In this document: positions 35,395 through 46,442 of the stretch, piece by piece
How positions within the stretch are numbered: position 1 is the first letter of the stretch
Layout of the letters: every line of letters begins with the position of its first letter
Source of the DNA: Epiperipatus broadwayi
Lineage: Eukaryota > Onychophora > Udeonychophora > Euonychophora > Peripatidae
Direction of reading: 5' to 3'
Length of the DNA: 64,000 nucleotides
Assembly: GCA_028023455.1 (NCBI GenBank)
Contig: JAQFVV010006340.1
Location: 2,277,438-2,341,437 of the forward strand
Position numbers and translations under genes: made by a program
Notes under the pieces: model-generated
Database searches by the model: none
Seen by the model: only the letters and a program-made list of their open reading frames with translations
Told to the model about the DNA's origin: nothing

Positions 35395-35810
35395 TAATTG
35401 CTATATAGGTAAATGATTAATTATTGTACTGTGCACTAACTATTATTTTTGATTAACATATATAAGTATTTTAGTTTTTAATAATTATTTTTTTGACCAC
35501 AGCTATTTTTTGTATGTGAGCTCAGTCTAATTTTTGTAAGTATGCACATTTGAATTTTTTTTTATTATTTCAATTTAAATAGAGTTTTAGCTGTATTAGT
35601 ATGAAGTATTGTTTTGTTTGAATTTTGTCATTGGTTGGGTAGATATTCTGTGTTAGATTTTGTTACCAATCAGGGTTTTTTGTTAGATTTATCACATTTT
35701 ATCAAATCTGTAATTTTTGAATATCGCCATTTTACTGGGCATTTTTTCTATCTGATGAAACCAGTCCTCTGGTTGAAATATTATATTATTTCTTGGATAT
35801 ATAAGTCTTT
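35395..35810 (+). repeat. PLE-1 terminal repeat, plus orientation, copy B
   Basis: Inverted copy of 34070-34500. It carries the best preserved hammerhead-like core among the PLE-1 terminal repeats (35752-35786). It is followed by the diverged equivalent (about 35831-36069) of the 28305-28592 frame. Confidence 0.65.
35752..35786 (+). ncRNA. Hammerhead-like catalytic core in a PLE terminal repeat
   Basis: CTGATGA (35752-35758), a perfect 6-bp stem AACCAG/CTGGTT with a TCCT loop (35759-35774), GAAA (35775-35778), then a short self-complementary ATATTATAT stem. These are the invariant core elements of a hammerhead in the right order. I cannot draw a convincing stem I, and GAAATA can also pair with TATTTC just downstream. 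It may be decayed or may need a partner strand. PLE terminal repeats are known to carry hammerheads. Confidence 0.45.
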
Positions 35811-37259
35811 TTTGTTTATTTATATATATATGCAATCAATAAAACAATACAATGCTCGATTAGATCCTAAATTTTACAAAAACACTTATACAACCATGGT
35901 TTCCTCTACTACTAACGCACCTTCTCAAGTGAAAATCAAACTAAAGGAACAAAAATATATACAAACAACGAAACCTTCCCATAATTCATTTCAAATTCCA
36001 CCTTCACTTATTATAAAAAGAATTCATCATAAGATTTATTGCTTCAGAATCAAGAAGTTTTATCGTTAAATTCTTCTTTATTCTTTTTTTCGACTCATTT
36101 TTTCCTAAAAAATAAACCAAGCATTGTAAACATTATTCTACGACCTGTATTCATTTCATCAATATTTAAAGCTGCGTTAAGATACCTATATGAACCGCAG
36201 TTCTTTCATTAATGCTAAATTTAAAACTTACCACAGCTACATGGAATCTTATAAACAATAGCTGGAATAAACCTACTACCAAATGACGGCTTTGAACCAT
36301 TAAGTAACGAATTCAAATCAGAACCTTTTTTCCATTTAAATTTCATTACACCTAACAAACGACTACTTTTATCAATCAAATTATATATTGAAGCTTAAAT
36401 AGTAAAAACATATACTCATAATTGTTACCAATAAAATTTCTACCATCAAAATCATGACTATAAACTTTATTATTAAATACACTTTTTTTAATAAAATTAT
36501 GGCTACACCCCAATACCTCATATCCGGCATCAAATTGACTTCTTTGAATATCAGCATCATTATTAAAATTTTTAACCCTTCTATTCATACAACAAAAATC
36601 CAACAAAAATATTTTTATGCATAAAAGGCTGATAAATATCAGGCCATGCATATTTTTCAAATTCTTAGGTTTTATCAAAAGGACAACAAAACAAAACATA
36701 AGTAAGCTTCTCAACAGTTAAATCTAAATACAATAATTTTACAAAATCAAAACTATCCTCTTCAGTAGTAACCTTAATACTAGAATCAAAAGCATTCAAA
36801 ACACATAATAACTGTTCTATTTTTTTATGAAATAACAAACAATCATCACCATACCTAACAAATAATTTTATAGAACATGAAAACAGATTAATAATACAAC
36901 ATTCCAAGTAATTAATATAGATAGCACACATCAAATGAAAAATAACGTAACCAATAACCCAGCCTTTCTAATCTTATAAAACACATCATTAGGCATAAAA
37001 CACATTGAATCCTCTAATAGTTAGAAGTAAATCATAAAAACCTTAGTCTTATCTGCAGAAAAACATTCCAATTTCTCTAAAATTGAAAGAAAAACATCTA
37101 TACTTTTTAATCTATTAACCAATTGGTACTTATTTTCAATGTCTAGAACATCAAAAACACACTCACCATCCAAAACAAAAACATTTATTGTCTTATAATC
37201 TTCAAAAAAATAAGAAACACAAAACTGACTCAATTTTATGTAGTCCTTAAAATATTTTA

Positions 37260-37272
37260 TAATAAATTTTGA
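37260..37272. repeat. Left target duplication of the ribozyme-repeat insertion
   Basis: taataaattttga, identical to 38464-38476. The uninterrupted site in copy A has it once (29743-29755 region). Confidence 0.9.
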
Positions 37273-38463
37273 GATAGACTATCCTCATAGTTTAATATAT
37301 GTGTGTAAAGATGATAGTCTGGACCAACTGATGATTGCTGGTTTAGCATGAAATACGTATATTGGTGATTATTTATCTTTGAAGCATATATGTGTTTAGG
37401 TGTATCAGTGTTATTAGATAGAGTGGAGAGAGGTGGGTGGTGTGAAAGTCTGTGCTCATATACCCTATATTACATATATATACACAGGTATATAAAAAGC
37501 CTGTGTTTCAGTTATTACATTATAGATATGTCTGCCCATCTTTGCATATGTATTAAATGGATTATGTCCTGTACATGTGGGGTTCAGATTGACCTTAGGT
37601 CAACATGGGTGTGACAATAATCTCGGCCTCAGGGTGGACTTTGAGCATTCCATCATCAGATTTTCAATTGGATGGACAGTTGAAGAGTTGGAGTGTGGAG
37701 TGCATTGAAGCCTGTCCATTAAACTATGAGGATAGTCTATCTTAATATTTATCTGAGCACTTATACTATATAGGTATGTAAAGATGATAGTCTGAACCAA
37801 CAGATGATTGCTGGTTTAGCATGAAATACGTATATTGGTGATTATTTATCTTTTCAGCATATATGGGTTTAGGTGTATCAGTGTTATTAGATAGAGTGGA
37901 GAGAGGTGGGTGGTGTGAAAGTCTGTGCTCATATACCCTATATTACATATATATAGCCACAGGTATATAACAAGCCTGTGTTTCAGTTATTACATTATAG
38001 AGATGTCTGCCCATCCTTGCATATGTATTAAATGGATTATGTCCTGTACGTGTGGGGTTCATATTCACCTTAGGTCAACATGGATGTGACAATAATCTCA
38101 GCCTCAGGGTGGCCTTTGAGCATTCCATCATCAGATTTTCAATTGGATGGACGTTTGAAGAGTTGGAGTGTGAAGTGGATTGAAGCCTGTCCATTAAACT
38201 ATGAGGAGAGTCTATCTTAATATATATCTGAGCACTTTTACAATATATGTGTGTAAAGATGATAGTCTGAACCCACTGATGATTGCTGGTTTAGCATGAA
38301 ATACGTTTGTTGATGATTATTTATCTTTTCAGCATATATGTGTTTAGGTGTATCAGTGTTATTAGATAGAGTGGAGAGAGGTGGGTGGTGTGAAAATCTG
38401 TGCTCATATACCTTTATATTACATATATATAGCCACAGGTATATAACAAGCCTGTGTTTCAGT
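37273..38463 (+). mobile_element. Retrozyme-like insertion: 2.5 tandem copies of a ~474-bp hammerhead repeat
   Basis: 1191 bp inserted into the PLE RT of copy B. The period, measured at a GATGATAGTCT word, is 473 bp (37310 to 37783) and 475 bp (37783 to 38258). The last unit is cut about 206 bp after the word. The first 24 bp are the inverted complement of a word near the end of each unit (37723-37746). There is no protein; short frames here are chance. Tandem hammerhead monomers between target duplications are the layout described for animal retrozymes, which move through circular RNA, probably with PLE enzymes. Confidence 0.8.
37307..37380 (+). ncRNA. Type I hammerhead ribozyme, unit 1
   Basis: Stem I outer AAAGATGA/TTATCTTT (37307-37314 with 37373-37380, one G-T wobble), internal loop, stem I inner ACCAA/TTGGT (37323-37327 with 37362-37366), core CTGATGA (37328-37334), stem II TGCT/AGCA with a GGTTT loop (37336-37348), GAAA (37350-37353), stem III formed by the palindrome ATACGTAT (37353-37360), then A at the cleavage position 37361. 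All invariant core bases are present; the usual G-C closing pair of stem II is a T-T here. The palindromic stem III suggests activity as a dimer. Units 2 (CAGATGA at 37801) and 3 (core at 38277, changed stem I/III) are damaged. Confidence 0.8.
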
Positions 38464-38476
38464 TAATAAATTTTGA
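38464..38476. repeat. Right target duplication of the ribozyme-repeat insertion
   Basis: taataaattttga, identical to 37260-37272. Confidence 0.9.
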
Positions 38477-39028
38477 TATTTTATCACCAATTACTCCTGT
38501 AATACCAAAAATACATCTCAAAGGAAAATGAACTTTTTGAGACTTCAAATTAATGAAAACATTTGGAGCCACATAATCACAAGTATAACAAATTAAATAA
38601 GTAGCTCTATCACAAAACTTTTTATTTTCCATAACTTTCATAATCTTAATTAATTTACATTTTATTTTTTACCAGGATCAGAATCAAAAATAGCATATTT
38701 TCCATTATTCAATTCTAAAGAAACTTTCATTTTAAAATCAATATTATTTAACAATAGAAACCAGACACCTTTATGTTCTTTTAACAAAACAACCTCATTG
38801 GCTTTTTTTAACAAAACTAATTTCCTTATGGGCAAAAACAAATTTTTACCTTTTAAGTTATTGACTATTCAAAATATCTTGTCTAGAAACTTTTTTTATC
38901 AGAAATATTACTACTACTTTCAATGGCAGAAATGAAATAGAAACTACACTCTTATTACCAAAAAAACAAAGCCAGGACGCTTAACTAAACTAGCTAAATT
39001 AGATACATTCAAAACATAATTTGATAAA

Positions 39029-42000
39029 TTTAAAACAGATGAAGTTTCAGGCCTTTTTTTTGTAACACCCAAATGTAAAGTGATTTTGTTTTACAAAACT
39101 TTTATTTTCAGCCTTTCCAGTCAACCACTTAAATTTCTTAAAATTCTTATTACTCTAAGTTACTTCACACTTACTTCTAAACCACTTTAAAAAAGAATTT
39201 GAAACTGAATAATTAAAATTCATCTAAAATCCAACCTTCTTTTAATAATTTTATATCTGTCAATTAAATTCGATAAACTACTCGTAATCTGCATAATAAA
39301 TTGTTTAAAAACGAATCTTTTAAAATTTAGAATAAAATCACAATTAGAAAATAAAACGAATTTCCTATCCAACTTACTATGATATGAAATAAAAAACACA
39401 ATAGAAAACCTACAAGATTTAAGACAATTTACCCGAGTTTTTAAAGACTCTATTCTATTTATGGTATTGCATTTTTATTTTTGCTAGTATAGTGTTATAT
39501 GCATATAAACATTTAACATGATAAAAACTTATTCCTTGGACATTTTCTTTTACAGTATGATATAAAAACATTTTAAACGAACTTCTATGCTGGATTTCAT
39601 TTTTATGCACCATCCTGCATATCATACACCTAATCTACTACAAATTGTAATCAATTGAAAATCATAACTATCGATTTACACTAAGGTGTCATTTTGTAAC
39701 ATGTTGCTCTTGATAAAAATCACTTACTACATTCCAACACAAAATATATGCCACAGCATTTCCTTATCAAACAGAATCCATTTGATGGAAACCCTAGTGT
39801 GGAACTCTATATCTATAAAACATTGCTAAAATACATTCCCAACAATGTCTCAAATTTATACAATTCTAATATGTACAATCCAACAAACAATTAACATAAT
39901 TTTCCATTTGGGAAATTTTTCCCATATGTATTAATGACCTGTGATATCACTCCCACATATTCATTACACCGTATCTGATTATGCCTGTAAATTATATCCA
40001 CATTATTCTTGTCTACTTATATTAAGGTTTCAAATGACCAGAAAATAATCTCATGTGCTGGAAAATTCACTTACATTTATCCTTTCAACAAGATGATGAG
40101 AAAACTGTAATCAACATCACCAAAAAACATTTTCATAAAAAAATTAAATTCTGATCATTTTAAACAAAACATTATCATTTTTCACTTTAAATTAATTTTT
40201 AATTATTTCACAAACAACACTGCTTAAGATATACACAAACTGTCAATACTAAATCATCAATCACTGATTTCCATAAAAAATCAAAAACAAAATATTACCA
40301 TTATTTATGTCAAGTCTTGATAATAATTTGTTAATCATATATTCATTTTGCAAAAATTAAAAAATAAATATGAATAGATTATTGGAATCACACAAAAACG
40401 GAGACTTTCTTGACACATCAGTATGAGTGTAAACTTCTTCTTTTACCTGAGGTTGAGAAACTGTAACTTCATACATAGCTATAATTCTAGAGGACTCAAA
40501 ACAAATTCATAAATAAATTGGATTGCTGATATCAGACACCAAAAATTAACAAACCAAAAAAAAAAATTAATTGTCACTCATCTCAATTACAATAATAACT
40601 AAGCTTCTAACAAAAAAAGTCAACATTAATGAATCTAAAATAAACTATAGATCTAAACAATATCACCTTCCGACATTGCATTATCTCACATTAATTCAAC
40701 TTGTATCAAGTGTGAAGTTTTACTTTTTTGCAAGATAAAACTAAATCCTGTCATGAAAATGTTCAATGATAGTGTTTAAGCAAGTACTCATTCATTGATA
40801 TTTGTATATTATAAACAAAAAAAAACAACGTACATTTCTATATAATTAGTATTTAAGATATTAAAGTATCCCTATAGAGATAAAAATTATATTTGTTTTG
40901 TGGAATATTTTATTGTGAATCAGATAATAACATAATCACAATTAAAATGTTTTCAATTTCTTAATGAATAGTTACAAATCAGAAAAAAATATTTTGTACA
41001 TTGTCTGACATTATTGTTAGCACATATTGTTATATTGCATCTGTTGTAAATATTTTTGTGTAAAAATATGAAGGAAGTTATTGCGTCAAAGTCTAACCCT
41101 GTTTTTTCCATCAATGATGGCATTAAATGTATTTTATGATAAATCATTACTTATAAACATATTTTTTAGTGTTTCTCATTATGGTAGATAAGACATTAGT
41201 AATTTATTAAGGAGCACAACATTGTCCATTGCTGAAAAAGTTTAACATATTTTAATTAGGAGATTGCGCACAAAATATAAATGTAAAACATATATTTTTA
41301 AATCTACTATAATATTATGAATGGGAGTTTATTGAAAAATGTGATAATTTTCTCAAAATCCAGTTCAGATATATGCATATGATTGTTTCGTATAACTCTA
41401 CAAGTACAGACTTATAATGGACTTTATAGTCTAATTTTATATTATATGATCTTATATATAACATTCTTACTGATAAAGATATTATAATAATTATACATCT
41501 TTATTTATAAATCCTATGTAAACTTACGACAAATTATTATTTATAAAAAAAATATTCTTTCCAACTATTAAGTATTATCGGAAACGTATAGGTGAATAAA
41601 ACATTTGTTTATGCCGTCTGTGTACGTTTATCCATTTCACTTTATAATGTCAGTAAAATAAAAAAAATTGCACTATAAAATAATGTCCCAGAAATTCTTA
41701 ATATCAAAAAGTAATGTAAATAATCACTCTTTTACTTATTAACTTTGTGTTAACATAAAAAATTCAAAATGAAAATTGTATGCCTTATGTAATGGCTTTC
41801 ATTGGAAGTTTGTGAGCAAATTTCAGTAACAATGCCATCCAGTATACACTTAACAGAACGTCAGTTTTTATATATTTTACATTTTGTTGCGACCACAATC
41901 GAATAAATATTGTATATTAATTTAAAAACCAACTTTTTGTCAGGTTACATTCTTTCAATAATTTTAAAAAAATTGACCCAAAATTAATGAGACTTTGGAT

Positions 42001-43506
42001 TTGAAATGGAAAAGCATAATATGTTATATACTTCAACTATGTAAAACATAAATTTGTTGAAATCGTAAAAAGTGATATCTTTCAAAACCTGAATATAAAC
42101 CTACATTTTTCAATGATAATGAAATTAAATCAGTCCAAAATTGTGTTAATAACAAGAACAATAAACGCAAGTATTTTACACAATTCGCAGAAACAGTTGA
42201 TAGTTATAAAGAATTTCAAAACTAAACGTTATGTTACTTTAATAATGAGCAGATCTCAATTTATTGTCAGAAATATTGAATTATTTCTTCTTCCTGATCG
42301 GAAGATCTCTAATTAAGCTATTGTTTTCATAGTCAATAAATGTAATTTAGATCGTAAGATTCACACTTTGAAGATTGAATCCAGTACCCATTACTAACTA
42401 CATTTGATCATGAATTAGAAGAGATACCATTGATTTTGTAAATATTTTTTTAACTTTTATTTATATATATAAACATTTTTATACATTGTAAAACAAATTT
42501 CCAACAATACGTTTTACTATAAACAGATATTTAAATTTGAAAAGCACATTATGCTTGTAACTTGAATTTCATATTGTAATTTGTGAAATACCTTAAACGT
42601 AACACGAATTGTACAAAATATGTTATAACTACTTTAACTTCAAATTCCAGTAATCAATGATAATTGTTAAACAAGAAGAATTTAATCTCTGTGTAAGATA
42701 TATATTTCCAACCATATAGAAAACTGTATCAAAGATAAATGTTTATTATTACAATGATTTCAGAAATAAAGACGTGATTTTTTAATGATATTTTTTTGCA
42801 AGAGAAACCTGATCAGATTATAAAAAACGGCTAGTAAAAACAAAATGAATAAACTTTAGAATATTTATCTAAGTAAATTATTATGGGTTCTGAAACCTAT
42901 TATGAAAATTCACATTGCCATTATGTTGAACACGTTTATGGTTTCTGGGAGCCTTATCAGAATGTGGTGTCTATTAAATCTAACGTCTGATAAGTAAATG
43001 TAAAACCACATACACAGTCTTTATATACTATTGTTTTGTATCTGATACACACAGTTTTATTTTCAAAGACAAATAAATTATAGCTTCTCATATATTTTTT
43101 AATTAGGTGGACAATAGTCTTTACGCTTACATTCATGTGAAAGTGGGGGTTAAAATTACCCTCTATATTACATTGTTTCTACAGGTATATACCCCCTCTA
43201 TGTTAGATATTATATAATGTTTATATTTCGTAAACTAATTGCCATTGTAAAGGAAGATATTTAAATGCATATTCATGATTTTTTAAGCAAAAATAATTTA
43301 GCTATAATACAAGTTATATTAATTAAATAGAATAAGAATTGTCAATATATTTTATAAAAACATAGAGTAGTAATTTTCAGATCGCCAATGTTTTTGTAGA
43401 TTTTTAAAAACTTAAAAAAAAGTAATTGTTAACTATGAAGGAAGGGAATCATTTTCGGCGGGGTCCAGTCGCGAACTCCTTGTTATGTTTTAACCTACTC
43501 CAGTGT
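39029..43506. other. Non-coding macro-repeat start, copy C
   Basis: Collinear with 1-4487 of copy A. The exon-like fragment is at about 40371-40560 (minus) with a single-base frame break in the YEFVL/SSRII core. Nothing else recognised. Confidence 0.55.
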
Positions 43507-46356
43507 ATTATCTTCACCTAAAGTAACGGACCAGTCAACTGCACGCGAGACTGAAGAGGCAAACAACCAAGTTTGTCGCGCTGAACCGCGGCAGACGTCA
43601 CTTCAGTAATTCGGATTAACATAGGCGCTCTACCAACCTTTCGTATACAATTACCTTTAGCTTATAAGAAGCATACATATAAATGTAAGCAACTTTAACT
43701 AGCTATCAATAAACATTAATGTGATCCTTTTATCTGTTATTTTTTTATCAAAATAATATTTATTTTGTGGGAGATAAATATAATAATCTATTTCAATTAT
43801 TTAATAAATGTATAATAAATTAAATAAATAAATATATTTAATAAATGTATATAACTTTGTTTTTTTTTTGTTATTTTGCATTAGCGCTCCCTGATGGGAA
43901 ATCACTATAATTTTTATAATATTCTACTAACCACTTGAAAATATATATTTATTATGCCCATATATCGATATCTAAAATGAATGTTATATACACACATAAT
44001 AATTAAATCGTTAATTTTTTAACAAACATTTCAGCATTGTTCTTAGCCATGTGATGCTTTTTGAACGTAGCTAGCAGACCGTTTTTCTAGGCTTATCCAA
44101 AAGAAGTGTCACTAAATTTGATGTAAATTTATTACTATAATTTTACTTTCCAGTGTTTACATACTAAAAATTAAATTGCCTGATAAATAAAAAAATATTT
44201 ATTATATATTTTAAATAAAAGTTTGATATTTTTTTGTTTTTCCGTTAACTTAAGATATTTACATTTGAGCTATCTATAAGTAATTAAATTTGTTTCGATG
44301 TTTTCTATATTTTTTACAAAAGTGGTTGTTAGACATAATAACACTAAGTGAGAAATATTAACTGCACACTATAATTGCAAACACATGCAAATATACATAT
44401 TGTATTGTTTTCACGTTCAGTTAGGCGTTCTATTATGCACTAGAATATATGAGTTAATCAAGCTATCAAAAATAAAATGTATTCATACCGTTAACGAGTC
44501 TGATTATCTCAAGAACTTAGCTATATTTCCTGATTGAGGGGACAACTTTTAATAACGATGTAAACTATTGGCCAAATAAGTTTTGATTTATTTAGAACTA
44601 GGCGCCAAAAGTTACACAAGAATTCATTGATACATTGCCCGCCATTGCAACACGTATTTGTAACTAATTATAAAAGTAAGATTGGGATTAAGTTAGTGGT
44701 GGATTAACGTTTTATTGATTGTCTTTCCATGGCTTAACTAAGCAAGAAAATTGGCAGAGGTAACTTATACATTTTTAATGTAATTATTTAACAATAAATC
44801 TAATAAACTTGAAATTAATAACATAAAGTGACAAGTTGATATTAAAGATCAATATTTTAATACAACTAATTAAATTATTTAAAAGATAAATTATTAGATT
44901 AAATGGAAAGAACGTACACATGCACATCCAGGTGATAACATTAAATAATTAAAAGAATTCTTATTACAATCTATTTCAACCATAAATTAAAGTCACTTAA
45001 CTAATAAATAGGCAATGTCTACATCTAAAGTATAATATAAGCCTATAAATAATGTTAGTAGTCAAACATTTTCAGTGACAATTTAATATATGGACAATCT
45101 TACTGGTATCTAAAACTTAGATTACCTTACACATATTTGAGATGAATGAGCTCTTGGACATTAGTTTTAAACTTATCTTTGTTCGGTCTTTAAGGCTCTA
45201 ATCCAAATGTTCTTGAAGTGTGCCCTATATCGAAAGGAGTCCGCAAAAATAAGGCTCAATTTCTTCTTCTGGCTGATGATTTACTTCAGCATATGAGTAG
45301 TTGAAGTCCTGCATATGAGTAATTCTGGATTGGACATTTTCACTACCCAGAAACAACAGAACCTCCTAAACTAAGAAAAAGACCCAAGACTATTTTTATT
45401 GTTTGACGGCCCATTTTATATTCATAGGTCATTTTTAGACTTCTCTGCATAAAATTTTATTATTCCTTTTAATAAAAAATAGAAGCTAATAATCTTCATT
45501 CTTTATTAGCTTTAAGCCTCAAAGTTCTTTTTATACGGATTATTACTGCATATACAATATAAATATATCAAAAAATTAGGAAGAATGACATAAACTCACC
45601 GTCTTTAGTATGCTATGTTTTGAATGTTTATAATTTTCACTTCAGACATTTATTTTTATATATTGAATATCATAAACAATTTAATGAAATATGTAATATT
45701 AAAGATAATTTATTTATACTTGCTTATTAATATTTTTACTCTATTGTCATCATGAGACTTACAATACTTAAATATTTAAAATTTTATGAATTTCTACACA
45801 TACATAAACAATATCCTATATTTTGAGTTTTTATAGAAAAAAAAATTAATTTCTGTATAAGAATACATTTACCACAATATAGACGTCTCTACTAAAAATT
45901 AATGTTTATTATTACAGTGATTTCAGATATAATATCATGATTTGTTTTGATATTTTTTTGCAAGAGAAACCTGATCAGGTTATAAATAACTGCTACTCTA
46001 AAGAAAATCCCCAACTGTAAAATGTTTATCTAGTTAAATTATTATGGGTTCTAATACCGATTATGACGTTTTTAGATTGTCATTATGACAATTATGTTTA
46101 TCGATTCTCGATGCCTCTCCACATTGTGTCCTACATTTAATCGAACGTAAGATGGATAAATGAAAAACCACATATTCAGTCTTTATATACTATTGTTTTG
46201 TTTCTAATAAATACAGTTTTGTTTACAAATACAAATAAATATATTTTAATTTGCATATATCTGGGTCTGAGATTGACATTGTAGCTTGTTATATATTTTC
46301 TAATTAGGTTTATGGTAATCTTTAACTGAAAGTCATGTAAAAGTGTGAGCTCAAAA
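43507..46356. other. Non-coding macro-repeat segment, copy C
   Basis: Equivalent of 7175-7930 plus 10603-12640 without the gypsy insertions. No gene. Confidence 0.55.
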
Positions 46357-46382
46357 TATCTTTTTTTTATTTTTTTTTTTAA

Positions 46383-46413
<31 letters not shown>

Positions 46414-46442
46414 TTTTTTTTTAATAATTATTAATTTTTCAT
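46357..46442. repeat. T-rich low-complexity tract replacing ~575 bp of the unit
   Basis: Almost pure T runs broken by a few A/AA. Copy A has ordinary sequence here (12650-13225), and copy D has it too (about 54880-55560). Confidence 0.8.

Larger units (their letters stand above)
36240..38860 (-). pseudogene. PLE-1 reverse transcriptase, copy B, split by the ribozyme repeat
   Basis: Same RT as copy A. Pieces are 38464-38860 (N-terminal, FPLRC region), 37021-37259 (FDVLDIENKY, motif A region), 36665-36934 (motif C reads RYGDDCLL, with the V of YVDD changed to G) and 36376-36714 (post-palm). Near 36270 it reads VYKIPCSCGKF, the beginning of a GIY-YIG domain. The insertion at 37273-38463 lies between the N-terminal piece and motif A. 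Non-functional. Confidence 0.8.
30310..39028. repeat. Macro-repeat copy B (large internal deletion)
   Basis: Second copy. Positions 30310-32700 match 1-2460 of copy A. The sequence then jumps to the equivalent of about 25075, so about 8 kb of the unit is missing. The junction near 32705 has short shared AT-rich words. The rest (32705-39028) matches 25075-30309, including GIY-YIG and RT remnants, and carries a 1191-bp insertion at 37273-38463. Confidence 0.85.

Noticed and set aside
37390-37800. Short frames of 66-74 codons on both strands in the ribozyme repeat
   Set aside because: Not conserved between units; explained by the non-coding tandem repeat.
37273-38463. CRISPR-like or satellite array
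   Set aside because: Unit is about 474 bp, there are only 2.5 copies, no short repeat/spacer pattern, animal context, and target duplications show an insertion.
40953-41147. 64-codon minus frame in copy C, and similar small frames at 2624, 3029, 54698 and 58398
   Set aside because: Isoleucine/lysine/phenylalanine-rich AT-biased frames, not conserved between copies.
42113-42316. 67-codon frame in copy C
   Set aside because: The same place in copy A (3105-3310) has frame-changing differences; no domain recognised.
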